DNA of 64,000 bases from Micromonospora aurantiaca ATCC 27029 (GCF_000145235.1 NC_014391.1:4534001-4598000), one strand, 5' to 3'; positions 34,538 through 44,312 are shown, counted from the first letter of the stretch. Notes: generated by a model not told the origin, from the letters alone. Program-made: numbers and translations.

Positions 34538-35728
34538 GTGACACGTCGCCTCTTCACCTCCGAGTCGGTGACCGAAGGCCACCCGGACAAGATCGCCGAC
34601 CAGATCAGCGACGCCGTCCTCGACGCCCTGCTCGCGCAGGATCCCCAAAGCCGCGTGGCGGTGGAGACGCTGATCACGACAGGTCAGGTCCACGTCGCCG
34701 GTGAGGTGACCACGCGGGCCTACGCGGACATCCCCCAGATCGTCCGGGACACCATCCTGAACATCGGGTACGACTCGTCGCGGAAGGGCTTCGACGGTCT
34801 GTCCTGCGGCGTGAACCTCTCCATCGGCGCGCAGTCGCCCGACATCGCACGCGGCGTGGACCGGGCGATCGAGCGGGTGGCCGGCGGCTCGGTGCACGCC
34901 CTCGACGCCCAGGGCGCCGGCGACCAGGGGATGATGTTCGGCTACGCCTGCTCGGAGACACCCGAGTTGATGCCGCTGCCGATCGCGCTGGCGCACCGGC
35001 TGGCCCGCCGGCTCGCCGCCGCGCGCAAGGATCGGACGATCCCCTACCTGCGGCCCGACGGCAAGACCCAGGTCACCATCGAGTACGACGGCTCGCGCCC
35101 GGCCCGCCTGCACACGGTGGTGGTGTCGTCCCAGCACGCCGCGGACATCTCACTCGATTCACTGCTGGCCCCGGACGTGCGCGAACACGTGATCGAGCCG
35201 GAGCTGACCGGCCTGGGCGTGGACGTCGAGGACTACCGGCTGCTGGTGAACCCGACGGGTAGATTCGAGATCGGCGGGCCGATGGGCGACGCAGGCCTGA
35301 CCGGCCGCAAGATCATCGTCGACACCTACGGCGGATACGCTCGCCACGGCGGTGGCGCGTTCTCCGGCAAGGACCCCTCCAAGGTGGACCGCTCGGGGGC
35401 GTACGCGATGCGCTGGGTTGCCAAGAACGTGGTGGCGGCCGGCCTGGCCGAGCGTTGCGAGACGCAGATCGCATACGCGATCGGCAAGGCGCGCCCGGTG
35501 AGCTTCCTCGTGGACACGTTCGGTACCGAGAACGTCCCGACGCACCGGATCGAGCGCGCGATCGACGAGGTGTTCGACCTGCGGCCGGCCGCGATCATCC
35601 GCGACCTGCGCCTGCTCCGCCCGATCTACCGGCAGACCGCCGTCTATGGCCACTTCGGCCGGGAACTGCCCGATCTGCTGTGGGAGAACACCGATCGTGC
35701 GCAGGACCTCAAGGACGCCGCGGCCTGA
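34538..35728 (+). CDS. metK: S-adenosylmethionine synthetase
   Basis: 396 residues, full length. ESVTEGHPDKIADQISDAVLD start, GAGDQGMMFGYAC, and GGGAFSGKDPSKVDRS near the ATP/phosphate site. It makes SAM from methionine and ATP. A copy placed at the end of the cluster next to rmlB fits a role in supplying the pathway's C-, O- and possibly N-methylations. It may be a second, pathway-dedicated copy, or the only metK; the window cannot tell. Confidence 0.95.
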   Translation: MTRRLFTSESVTEGHPDKIADQISDAVLDALLAQDPQSRVAVETLITTGQVHVAGEVTTRAYADIPQIVRDTILNIGYDSSRKGFDGLSCGVNLSIGAQSPDIARGVDRAIERVAGGSVHALDAQGAGDQGMMFGYACSETPELMPLPIALAHRLARRLAAARKDRTIPYLRPDGKTQVTIEYDGSRPARLHTVVVSSQHAADISLDSLLAPDVREHVIEPELTGLGVDVEDYRLLVNPTGRFEIGGPMGDAGLTGRKIIVDTYGGYARHGGGAFSGKDPSKVDRSGAYAMRWVAKNVVAAGLAERCETQIAYAIGKARPVSFLVDTFGTENVPTHRIERAIDEVFDLRPAAIIRDLRLLRPIYRQTAVYGHFGRELPDLLWENTDRAQDLKDAAA

Positions 35729-35777
35729 ACACAACGGCGGGAAAGCCTGCCACGCTTCCTCGGACGGCGCGCGCGTC

Positions 35778-36475
35778 ATGACCATCCGCGTGCTGGTCGC
35801 TGACGACCAGGACATCGTCAGAGCAGGGCTCTGCATGATCCTGAACGCCCAACCGGGCATCGCCGTCGTCGGCGACGCCGCCGACGGCCGCCGGGCGATC
35901 TCCATGGCCCGTTCGCTACGTCCCGATGTGTGCCTGCTGGACATCCGCATGCGCCCGAGGTCGACGGGATCGAAGCCACCCGCCAGCTCGCCGGGGCCGA
36001 CGTCGCCGATCCTCTGGCCGTCGTCGTCATCACCACCTTCGACCTCGACGAGTACGTCTACGGCGCGCTCAAGGCAGGCGCCCGAGGCTTCCTCCTCAAG
36101 GACGCCGGCGCCGAGATGCTCACCCAGGCCATCCATGCCGCCGCCCGCGGCGACGCCCTGATCGCACCGAACATCACCGCGAGGCTCCTGTCCTCCTTCG
36201 CGAACAGCCGCCCGCGCTCGGTGCCACCTGAACCTGTCGAGCCGCTGACCGCTCGCGAGGAACAGGTCCTGCTGGCTGCCGCTCGCGGGCGGACCAACAG
36301 CGAGATCGGCGATGAGCTGTCCATCAGCCTCAGCACCGTCAAGACCCACATCGCCGCCCTGATGCGCAAGCTCAACGCCCGCAACCGCGTCGAGATCGTG
36401 ATGTGGGCCTACGAGACACGCCGCGTCGGCACCTGGTCGGCGCCCGCAGGCTCGAGTTGCGGAAACCAACGCTGA
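35778..36475 (+). pseudogene. NarL-type response regulator, frameshifted
   Basis: Two frames together make one full response regulator: receiver start MTIRVLVADDQDIVRAGL ... VCLLDIRM, then after about 35951-35959 the protein continues in another frame as PEVDGIEATRQLAG ... FLLKDAG and the LuxR helix-turn-helix LTAREEQVLLAAARGRTNSEI. Around ATGCGCCCGAGG either two bases are inserted or one is lost. Phosphoacceptor LLDIRM, the Lys in FLLKDAG and the DNA-binding domain are all present, so decay is recent or this is a sequencing error. No partner kinase nearby. Lies 49 bp after metK. Confidence 0.8.
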
Positions 36476-36566
36476 CCACTTCGGTCTTCTCTGGGAGGTC
36501 TCCGGTCGGATCAGTAGTCAGCGCTCCGCCGTCATGCAAGCGCTGGCGATCGGGCGGGGCCGTCGT

Positions 36567-37130
36567 TCACTGCCCGAGAGGGCGGTAGCGGAGGTGTACG
36601 ACGCCGTTTCGGAATCGGCGCTCATCGAGGAGCTCGAGGTCGACGCGCATGCCGGTCGGCAGGCCCGGCTTTCCCCCGCCGACGACCACGGGCCAGACGA
36701 ACAGCTGGCACTCGTCGACCAGCCCGGCCTCAAGAGCCTGCGCCGCGAGGTTTGCACCTCCAACGGTGAGATCGCTGCTGGCCGTGGCCTTCAGTTCGTG
36801 TACCGCCTCGGGGTCGAAGCGGCGTTCGAGTCGGGTGTCTGCGGTCGACACCGCGGCGAGAGTCGTGGAGTACACGACCTTTCTCGCTGCCTGCCAGGCG
36901 CTTGCGAAGTCGGCCATGAGATCGGACTGCGCGGCCAGAGCGGCGTCGGTCTCCCAGACGGCCATCGCCTCGTACAGCCGCCGCCCGTAGAGGAACGTGC
37001 CCACGGACCGCAGGAGATCGGTGTAGAGAACGAATAGTTCGTCGTCCATCGGCAACCAGGCGAACGCGCCGCGTTCGTCCTCCATGTAGCCGTCAAGCGA
37101 CACGTTATTCACGTAAATCAGCTTTGCCAT
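36567..37130 (-). CDS. Dihydrofolate reductase family protein (RibD C-terminal domain)
   Basis: 187 residues. Starts MAKLIYVNNVSLDGYMED, the standard opening of RibD_C/YwjB-like proteins; TFLYGRRLYEAM and DLTVGGANLAAQALEAGLVDECQLFVWPVVVGGG are the NADPH-binding and C-terminal signatures. Likely an NADPH-dependent reductase of unknown substrate; not linked to the PKS pathway by any feature. It overlaps the degraded frame at 37118-37531 by 13 bp. Confidence 0.85.
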   Translation of the reverse strand: MAKLIYVNNVSLDGYMEDERGAFAWLPMDDELFVLYTDLLRSVGTFLYGRRLYEAMAVWETDAALAAQSDLMADFASAWQAARKVVYSTTLAAVSTADTRLERRFDPEAVHELKATASSDLTVGGANLAAQALEAGLVDECQLFVWPVVVGGGKPGLPTGMRVDLELLDERRFRNGVVHLRYRPLGQ

Positions 37131-37531
37131 GTCCCTACCTCTCGATGATCAACCGCAACAGCCTGGACGCTCATCAGCGTGGTGAACGCCTGGAGCCGGG
37201 CCACCGGCTCCTCCGGCCCAGCCAGCGCCCGGAGCCGGCAAACAGAGCCCGGCCCGCGGTCGGCGCGCTGACCGCGGCCCAGGTGGCAAGGCCGATCGGC
37301 CACCCGCACATTGCCGAAAACCGCGTGCATCACCTGCGCCGGTGCCAGCCCCAGCAGCGCGGCCCGGCCCGCGAAGTAGCCGCCCCAGCAGTCGCGCATA
37401 CCGAGGGCCAGGAACGCCTCGTTCGGCACCTCGGAAAAGGTCACGGTGGCAATGGGCCGACGAGATCGAACATGCAGCGGACCTTGACGCACGGGCGCAT
37501 CACCCATCACCTCCTGTGACCGCGACAGCAC
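37118..37531 (-). pseudogene. SCO6745-family-like fragment, degenerate
   Basis: Residues ~30-75 of this frame (VTFSEVPNEAFLALGMRDCWGGYFAGRAALLGLAPAQVMHAVFGN) resemble the N-terminal part of SCO6745/SalK-type proteins. Beyond that the reading frame loses similarity; TWAAVSAPTA in a neighbouring frame looks like its continuation, so at least one frameshift is likely, and the C-terminal two thirds are missing. I treat it as a remnant. Confidence 0.4.
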
Positions 37532-37653
37532 CCTCGTAGGCTGTCCCTCACACTGACTACGAACGCCCCTGCCCGAATCCGACAGCCGCTGCCCTACCTG
37601 TCAAACTTCCCGCGTCCGCCACCCTGCAAGCCAAGCGGGCCAGACGACCCCGC

Positions 37654-38663
37654 CTACCCGGCGAAAGTGCACGCTGAGCCCAGGCCGTGGCCCAGCACAG
37701 GGCCAAAGCACGGCAACTGGTGCCCCGGCTGGCGTCGACCAGCACACGAGGCCACCGACCTGACCGCAGACCACCCGCGGGCAGTCAGCCGGGGCGGAGG
37801 CGAACGCCAACCCCTCGCCGTCCTCTGCGTCTCTACGGTTCCCACACTCAGGGTGACGTCGCGCTGAGTGCGAATGCGGCGCGACCGATCGTCGTACAGG
37901 CGCCAGCTGGCGGCGGTCATCGAGACGGCGAAGAACAACGTCTTCGGGTCCGCGGTGATCTTCAGGTGGGCGAGGCCAGAGGGTGCGCCCGGGATCTCCT
38001 CCTGGCTGACCACGTTGATCGTGGCCCAAGAGTCGCCGTGGGCGATAGCGCTGCACATCTTCCACGTGTGCACGAACGGCACTCTGCCGCCCGGCATGGT
38101 GTCGCCAGCTGCTTCGACGATTTCCCGTACGTCAGCCGGCGCACAGCGGTCTTCGGATCGACACCTCTCCGCCGCGCGATTTCGCGCAGCTGCTCTATGC
38201 GGGCCTCCGCGGGTTTGCGTCCCTCCGGCGCACCGAGCAGTTCCCTGACCGCCTCGCCGCCCTTGATGTCCAGCGCAGCGAAGCGCAACCGCCGGCGGAC
38301 TCGCTCGGCCCGGTCTTCCGGCGCGAGCAGCCATACCGCCGCGCTTGCGTTCTCCAAGGCGGCTCGGGCCAGCGAGTACGGGGCGTACATGTGCATGACG
38401 TGCGCGTCTTTCAGGACGGTGCGCAGGCAGTGCAGGTGGTCGACGGCGTGCGAGAGGGCGTGCCAGGCAGCCTGGCTGAGCTGGTACGGATGCATCTCCT
38501 TGTTGTCGCGGCTCAGCGTGCTGCGCTCCTGGGGGCGTTCGTGCGGCCCGGCAGGGTCCATGCGCTTCAGCCAGGGATCGATGCGGTCGAGGTGCCGGAA
38601 CATCTCGGCGGACGGTGGCCCGCTACTGCCGGGCGACGGTGCGGGCCGAGTCGCCGGACGCAT
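37654..38663 (-). pseudogene. Hypothetical protein, frameshifted near 38125
   Basis: Residues 1-~175 read from ATG 38663 (helical, with YSLARAALENASAAVWLLAPEDRAERVRRRLRF) up to GVDPKTAVRRLT. The sensible continuation (DVREIVEAAGDTMPG, FVHTWKMCSAIAHGDSWATINVV, KTLFFAVSMTAASWRLYDDR) is in another frame starting near 38125. The shift occurs at CTGACGTACGG. The joined ~280-residue protein looks like a real globular, helical family that I do not recognise. The last part of the second frame, below about 37850, is low in plausibility. Confidence 0.5.
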
Positions 38664-38754
38664 CGGCGGCGATCATGGGGCGGGCCACCGCGGTTACTCA
38701 GCGACACGACAACCGACTGGAGCCTGAGGTGGCTGGCACACCCTCTAGAGCGTC

Positions 38755-39567
38755 CTAGGACGTGGTCTCCTCGTTCATGCATGTGGAGCCGTCTTTCATC
38801 AGCCATCCTGCGATGGTGTTGTAGTCCGCATCGGTGAGGCCATGGCGTGGGTCGACACGATGCAGGAGCGCGGGAGAGCTGTGGTTCGCGGCCACCCAGG
38901 ACCGGTCGGCGTCGGTGATCTCGTCGTCGACCCAGACGAACCGGCGTCCCGCGGCCCATTCGACGAGGTGGCGGGTCTTCCAGTGCAGCCGACCGTCGTC
39001 GTCATCTTCGTCCGGCCAGTCGACGATGGGCAGCTGAGGCAGGCCGAGCCGCGGCGCGAGTACCTCGTTCGCTTCGGCCATCCAGGTCGTGGCCCAGACC
39101 AGGTCGCACGGCAACGCGGCCAGGCGACGGCCGTGTTCAGGGCTGAGTCCGGCCAGCAACGGGTTGGGTTCGTCGTCCATCTGCCGCGCGGCGCCGGCGA
39201 ACGGCAGGAGTGTTCCGTCCACGTCCAGGAACAACAGCGGACGCGTACCGATCCCGTGTGCGGCGAGGCGGCGTACGCTCGCCTCACCGAAATCCTCATC
39301 CGGCCAGATCTGGTCCGCGGCCCAGTCCAGCCACTGGTGCGGCGGCTCGTCGGCCTGGAAGTACGCGATCCGCGCCGCCTGGTCCATGGGGGCGGACTCC
39401 CACCAGTGCCACCAGAGCATCAGGTGCCATTCGCCGTAGCCCATGCGCCAGCCGATGCTGTACCGCTCGATCTCCGGGTGCGCTCGCCATGGCGGTAGAA
39501 CCCGGCTGTGAGTGTCAAGCTGTTCGCGCACCGCGGCGTCGAGAAGTCCGCGGGTCCGTTCGTCCAC
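38755..39567 (-). CDS. HAD-domain hypothetical protein
   Basis: 270 residues. N-terminal ~105 residues (PEIERYSIGWRMGYGEWHLMLWWHWW) have no family I know. Residues from ~108 form a HAD-like domain: FLDVDGTLLPF (nucleophile Asp), LVWATTWM, and VWVDDEITDADR with the acidic pair. Found in many actinomycetes as stand-alone proteins; a phosphatase role on an unknown substrate is an inference. Confidence 0.75.
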   Translation of the reverse strand: MDERTRGLLDAAVREQLDTHSRVLPPWRAHPEIERYSIGWRMGYGEWHLMLWWHWWESAPMDQAARIAYFQADEPPHQWLDWAADQIWPDEDFGEASVRRLAAHGIGTRPLLFLDVDGTLLPFAGAARQMDDEPNPLLAGLSPEHGRRLAALPCDLVWATTWMAEANEVLAPRLGLPQLPIVDWPDEDDDDGRLHWKTRHLVEWAAGRRFVWVDDEITDADRSWVAANHSSPALLHRVDPRHGLTDADYNTIAGWLMKDGSTCMNEETTS

Positions 39568-39745
39568 TAATTAACGCTCCTTCACGGTCCGGCAGCTCAA
39601 CCCGGCTCCACCCCATGGTGGGGGTCATTGCTTATCCGACGTCCGCGAGGGCCAGGTCGCGATTCAGCAGCTCTCACGAGTTGGCCGCGGCAGCCCAGGC
39701 ATGGGCGCGCCAACGGCTGCCCACCCCACGTGAGCACATACGCGG

Positions 39746-41119
39746 TCACGCGGGTCGCCCGTTCTGTTCCCGTAGCCAGTAGGCGGCGGTTTCGCGGACG
39801 TCTTCGTTTGGGTCGTTGAGCGCCTCGCTGATCACGTTCGCGTGCCGGTAAGACTCCTTGCGCCAGCCACGCAGGGAAAGGATCGCCAGCCGTCGCACGG
39901 TGGCGTCCGGGTCCTGGCTGACCGTCTGTCCGAGTAGCGGAAGGACCCGCCTCGCGACGGCGGCACCGAGACGCCGTTCGCCGAGCACGCACACCGCGTG
40001 CCGGCGGATGACGACGTACGGCGAGGCCAGTCCGCGGATCGCTTCGTCGACCTCGCCGACGGTGATGTCGCAGTACCCCCGCCCTGGCTTGAGCTCCTCG
40101 GCCAGCGCCGGCACATACGCCGGCCGGCGCTCGATGACGTCCTGCAAGGGCCGGTAGTCCAACCGCCGTGCGATGACCGCCTGGTTGCGGAAGCTGGTGT
40201 ACGGGGCGGCGACGGCGGTGATCACAACCTCCTGCGGAAGACGGTGGATCTGGTCGAGCACGAGATCGAGGCGGCCCAGCCGCGCCAGCGCACGGCCCGC
40301 CCACGACTGGTCCGGTCCTTCCCGCTCGGTCAGCGCCTCGTGCAGTGCCCGCAGGACGCCGCCGTCGGGTTGGCCGATGTCGGCTAGCAGCTTGGCGGCC
40401 CGCCACGCCCGGTCCTTGGCAGAGAGCAGGGGGATCAAGGCGGGAAACGCGGCCAGCCCGAGATCACGCAGCGCCACCTGGGCGTCCTCGCCGCTGATCG
40501 GGCCGTCAAACGCGTCCAGCCGGGCGACGTAGTACGCGGCGCGTCCGGCCTCCGGTAGTGCGGCGACCCGGGCCATCACGACCGCCCGCTGGTCGTACTC
40601 AGGGATGTGCCGGCTCACCTCACGTTCGGTGAGGACGCGTTTGATCAGCGTCTCGTGGTACTCGTCGTCGAGCAGCAGCACCACGAAGTCCCGGTCGGTG
40701 ACGCCGCTGGTGCGAAGTGCGACCCTGGCTCGCTTACACACGCGCACGAGCATCGACAGGTACCGGCGGAACGTCGCCTCCCACTGCCGGGTCGTCCCTC
40801 GGCAGGCCTCCGCGGCCAGCTGCCGTTCCCAATCCCGGGTCAGGCCCTCGGCGAGCCACTCGTCGTCGTAGTGGTCCCAGTCGGCGGCGTTCCACCGCAC
40901 ATCCGTCTGCTCCTCGGCGGGAAGCTGCGCCAACGCTTCGACACTGTTCATCGCGAGGCTGGGCAGGGTGATCTGGCCATCGGTCTCGCGGTAGATCCGG
41001 TCCAACGCCGCGGCGTAGAACCGCTCGTCAGGATGTTCGGCGATGGTCGACCGGACGGCTTGCACCAGGGCGTCTACCAGCACGCGCTCGAAGCTCGCCC
41101 AGTCCAAGCCCACCGCCAC
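39746..41119 (-). CDS. DUF4303-like plus HEAT-repeat protein
   Basis: 457 residues from GTG 41119, chosen because CAGGA precedes it and the DUF4303-like domain begins immediately (DWASFERVLVDALVQAVRSTIAEHPDERFYAAAL); the frame is open 40 codons further upstream with unconvincing sequence. N-terminal ~130 residues resemble DUF4303; the remainder contains HEAT-like helical pairs (AAFPALIPLLSAKDRAWRAAKLLADIGQP; VIRRHAVCVLGERRLG; DVRETAAYWLREQ). Possibly a scaffold or a toxin-system accessory; no function can be given. Confidence 0.7.
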   Translation of the reverse strand: MAVGLDWASFERVLVDALVQAVRSTIAEHPDERFYAAALDRIYRETDGQITLPSLAMNSVEALAQLPAEEQTDVRWNAADWDHYDDEWLAEGLTRDWERQLAAEACRGTTRQWEATFRRYLSMLVRVCKRARVALRTSGVTDRDFVVLLLDDEYHETLIKRVLTEREVSRHIPEYDQRAVVMARVAALPEAGRAAYYVARLDAFDGPISGEDAQVALRDLGLAAFPALIPLLSAKDRAWRAAKLLADIGQPDGGVLRALHEALTEREGPDQSWAGRALARLGRLDLVLDQIHRLPQEVVITAVAAPYTSFRNQAVIARRLDYRPLQDVIERRPAYVPALAEELKPGRGYCDITVGEVDEAIRGLASPYVVIRRHAVCVLGERRLGAAVARRVLPLLGQTVSQDPDATVRRLAILSLRGWRKESYRHANVISEALNDPNEDVRETAAYWLREQNGRPA

Positions 41120-41482
41120 CCCGCTATCCTGCCCGAAACGGCCGCTCCCCTCCCCGATGGCTGCCCCGCCAATCCCGTCCGGCCCGAGAACCGCCCGGGC
41201 CGAACCCGATGTTGGTAGCGCCCTGGCCTGGTCTTGCATCGCTCGGGATGCGGGCAGTAGGCGCGCGTGGAGTCAGTTAGCCGTTGGTCTTGGTGGCTGC
41301 GGGGACGCGGCCAAGGGCGCGGTCTTTGTGTCGGTAGGTCACGATGGCGACGACGACACCAATACCGCGTCAGAACGGCCCACTACCAGTGAAGACTCTG
41401 GCTCCACCAGGTGCGGCTGGAGTACTGAGCGGTTCAGCACCAGAACGCCTGACCCCCTGGTCGAATTGCGATGATTTTGCGG

Positions 41483-42520
41483 TCACCCGCGCGGCGCTCG
41501 GTCCACAGGAGCGTCGCGACGCTGAGCTGCACGGCTCGGCGGAGCGGGGATGATGCCGTCAGTACGAGTCGCGGCCGCCGCAGTCGCAGTCGCAGGCTTG
41601 GATTTGCGGCGGTGGAGCGTGAGAGTCATGACCAGCACGACCAGCGCTCCGACGATCAGCCCGAGGATCGCGCTGGCCACCGTGTTGACGAGCCAGCCGA
41701 CGAGCCCGCCGAGAACACCCGTGGCGTCGTGGACGGCCACCTCCACGTGGTGCACGGCCTCGTACAGGAAGTGCAGGTTCAGCTCGTTCGTGCCCAGCAG
41801 CAGGATGTGCCCGCCCACCCACAGCATCGCCGCGGTGCCGACCACCGTCAGCACGGTGAGGACTACCGGCATCGCCCTCACCAGACCGCGGCCGAACGTG
41901 GCGACGGCGCCGGAACGTTGCGACAGGCGCAGTCCGGCGTCGTCCATCTTTACGATCAGGGCCACCACGCCGTATACCAGGACGGTTATGACGACGGCGA
42001 CGACAGCCAGGATCGCCAGGCGGGACCAGAACGCCTCATCGATCACCTCGTTCAGGGTGATGACCATGATCTCCGCCGAGAGGATCAGGTCGGTCCGTAC
42101 CGCCCCGGACACCAGTGTCGTCTCGTCCTGCACCTTCTCCTCGCCCGCGCCGTGGGCATCGTGATGGGCGATCTTGGCCCACACCTTCTCCGCGCCTTCG
42201 TAACAGAGGTAGGCGCCGCCGAGCATGAGGATCGGAGTGAGCAGCCAGGGCACGAACTGACTGAGCAGCAGCACCGCCGGCAGGATGATGAAGAACTTGT
42301 TGCGCAGCGACCCCAGGGCAATGCGCTTGATAATCGGCAACTCACGCTCGGCCGCCAGGCTCCGTACGTACTGCGGCGTGACGGCAGCATCGTCGACGAC
42401 GACGCCCGCAGCCTTGGCGCCGGCCTTCGCGGCGGCCGCCCCGATGTCATCGATCGACGCGGCAGCGGCTCGGGCCAGCACCGCCACGTCATCCAGCAGG
42501 GCTACGAGTCCACCGGCCAA
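41483..42520 (-). CDS. DUF808-family inner-membrane protein
   Basis: 345 residues from TTG 42520 (LAGGLVALLDDVAVLARAAAASIDDIGAA), where the DUF808 family begins; GGAAGGA lies ~9 bp upstream. The open frame runs 119 codons further up but that part is unrelated. Contains KAAGVVVDDAAVTPQYV and several membrane segments (FFIILPAVLLLSQFVPWLL, LAILAVVAVVITVLVYGVVALIV, VVLTVLTVVGTAAMLWVGG, ILGLIVGALVVLVMTLTL). Function unknown; an E. coli relative is YedI. Membrane location is clear. Confidence 0.82.
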   Translation of the reverse strand: MAGGLVALLDDVAVLARAAAASIDDIGAAAAKAGAKAAGVVVDDAAVTPQYVRSLAAERELPIIKRIALGSLRNKFFIILPAVLLLSQFVPWLLTPILMLGGAYLCYEGAEKVWAKIAHHDAHGAGEEKVQDETTLVSGAVRTDLILSAEIMVITLNEVIDEAFWSRLAILAVVAVVITVLVYGVVALIVKMDDAGLRLSQRSGAVATFGRGLVRAMPVVLTVLTVVGTAAMLWVGGHILLLGTNELNLHFLYEAVHHVEVAVHDATGVLGGLVGWLVNTVASAILGLIVGALVVLVMTLTLHRRKSKPATATAAAATRTDGIIPAPPSRAAQRRDAPVDRAPRG

Positions 42521-42877
42521 GGGAGGGGTCCTTCCAGGGTTGCGCAGAGTTCGAACTGGCCCATTCTCGCTCAGGTCCTTGCGCGCGGCACGCCACCGCC
42601 CGGGTCTTATATCGGGCGAGAGCTCGACCCAGTACGTGGCCGTAGAAGTACCTGCGTGTACTTCTGCCTCCAGTTCGCGGGTAAGGCCGTGTTCGGCGAG
42701 CAGTTCGGCGAGGTCTCCGGCGGCGAGTTCGTTGCCGGCGTCCAGGCGTTTGCGGTGCAGGCCGATGGCCTCCTCGATGCGACCGTGTTCGGCGAGCAAC
42801 TTGGCCACACTTGCGGCAGCGCCCACCGCCGCCCCGACGGCGCTCGAAGGACCCACAATCGCCGGGTGCGACGCCAA
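42521..42877 (-). pseudogene. TPR-like repeat fragment upstream of the DUF808 gene
   Basis: In frame with but unrelated to DUF808: SVAKLLAEHGRIEEAIGLHRKRLDAGNE and LAELLAEHGLTRELEAEVHAGTSTATYW contain two copies of the LLAEHGR-like unit common in actinomycete TPR proteins. No start region or remaining repeats are present, so this looks like the 3' tail of a lost gene. Confidence 0.4.
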
Positions 42878-43211
42878 ACTGGCGCGCTACCGGGCGGCGC
42901 TCGACGCCGACGCCGACCCAGGCGTCGTTGCCGGCTGGATCGCCGAGACCCAGGCAGAACGCGAACACGCCGAACGGCACCAGCACACGCCAGCCGAAGA
43001 GAAGACCAACGCCCCTGCCCGCTACAGCGAGGAGCAGATCATCGCCGTCGTCGAGGAACTCGGAGACCTCGTGGCCGCCCTACGGAACGCACAGCCGGAA
43101 CACAAACTGGAGGTCTACCGCAGCCCGTTACAAGATCATCCGTTGCTTCAGGCTCCGCCGGAGGCGGATCGCAGAGAAGAGACTCTGTGGCGGCCTGAGG
43201 TCTACGACTAA
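42867..43211 (+). pseudogene. C-terminal remnant of a large serine recombinase
   Basis: CDAKLARYRAALDADADPGVVAGWIAETQAEREHA and YSEEQIIAVVEELGDLVAALRNAQPEHKLEVYR match the coiled-coil C-terminal region of actinobacterial serine recombinases. The catalytic and zinc-ribbon domains are absent, and after EVYR the usual LGLRLTY-like end is lost. It marks an old integrated element next to the DUF808 gene. Confidence 0.6.
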
Positions 43212-43344
43212 CGGTCAAGCTCGGGTTGGCGCCCGCGCGTCACGACGTGCGGGCGAAGTAGCGGTCCTGCGCTACGGACTGCCCCGCAAGTGAGTGGGCA
43301 GAAACCGCTGGTTCGGCGACGGGCGACCACGCTACGGTTCGCGG

Positions 43345-43668
43345 GTGAGCACCCCGCTCCGCGCGACGAGGCAATCGTTCGCGGGTCGCGATCTTCGGCA
43401 CCGCACCCTGGATGGGCACTCGTTCAAGTTGTGTGACTTCCGTGGCGCCGACCTTCGGGGCGCGTCTCTTCGCGGTGTCAGCTTTGCCGGCTGCGATCTG
43501 CGGGGCGCCGACCTGCGTGACACCGACCTGTCCTACGCGCGGTTCGGCTACGTCAGGACGCACGATCCGGAGTACGGACGCACGGACGTCACCGGGGCAC
43601 GGTGGGACGGAGCCGACCTTCGAGGCGTCACCGCCGAGCGCGTCATTGGGTGGCCGAACGATCTCTAG
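43345..43668 (+). CDS. Pentapeptide-repeat protein
   Basis: 107 residues from GTG 43345 (an earlier GTG at 43294 adds 17 residues). Tandem A(D/N)LxX units: CDFRGADLRGASLRGVSFAGCDLRGADLRDTDLSYARF, about eight consecutive pentapeptides, then TDVTGARWDGADLRGV. Such proteins form a right-handed beta-helix; some mimic DNA and protect gyrase, but this one is short and no target can be inferred. Confidence 0.8.
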   Translation: MSTPLRATRQSFAGRDLRHRTLDGHSFKLCDFRGADLRGASLRGVSFAGCDLRGADLRDTDLSYARFGYVRTHDPEYGRTDVTGARWDGADLRGVTAERVIGWPNDL

Positions 43669-43881
43669 ATTCCGGGGTTACGTCCAGTTGATGTTGGGCC
43701 ACCGAGCTGTCATCGCGTTCACCCGCCTAACCGCGCTACCCCAGCTAGCTGGCCCTGTTGCTGGACGTGCGCATCGTTGGGTGGCGTTTGACGGCCTAGA
43801 ACGGATTGAGTAAGGGCTCAGCAATCTCGTGCTGGCTTGGCCGTGACGCCAGCGCGTGGACGCCATCCGCGATGGCCGTCA

Positions 43882-44271
43882 CTACAACTCACGCCATCCT
43901 CCTGCCCGGCCAGGGTCGCCCGTCCGGACGAACTCCTCGACGACCTGCCAGGCGCCTTCGAGGTCGAGAATGAAGTCCGCGGCGAACTCGACCAGGTCGT
44001 CCAGCACCAGTACCTGCGCATTCATGCTCGCAGGTTCGTCGGCGGCCAGCAGGGATATGGCGTCCTCGCCTGTCATCAGATGGACGACCGCCGCGGACTC
44101 CGTGAACCCGAGCGTGAGCACAGGGAAAACATCGCCGGCCCGCACTTCGACGTACCCGCGCCCCTGGGTCCGCAGTCCATCGAACCGCTCGATGAGGCCA
44201 GCGATGCCCGAGCGCTCCACCGCTGCGAACGTCCCTGTCGTCGGAGACGTAGCACTCCACGAAATGTTCAC
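43882..44271 (-). CDS. Imm1-like immunity protein
   Basis: 129 residues from GTG 44271, with GAGGGGG about 8 bp upstream. Sequence pattern of the Imm1 family: a FxVLTLGFTESAAVVHLMTGEDAISLLA strand pair, then acidic DLVEFAADFILDLEGAWQVVEEFVRTG. These proteins neutralise deaminase-type polymorphic toxins. No toxin gene is adjacent, so it is an orphan immunity gene, or part of a pair lost to rearrangement. Confidence 0.6.
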   Translation of the reverse strand: MNISWSATSPTTGTFAAVERSGIAGLIERFDGLRTQGRGYVEVRAGDVFPVLTLGFTESAAVVHLMTGEDAISLLAADEPASMNAQVLVLDDLVEFAADFILDLEGAWQVVEEFVRTGDPGRAGGWREL

Positions 44272-44312
44272 CCGGCAACCCCCTCGATGATCACGACGAC
44301 CCGCGCCCGTAG

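Noticed and set aside
41471..43198. A 575-residue open frame on the plus strand, His/Gln/Asp-rich
   Set aside because: Mirror of the DUF808 membrane protein; no independent start signal or domain.
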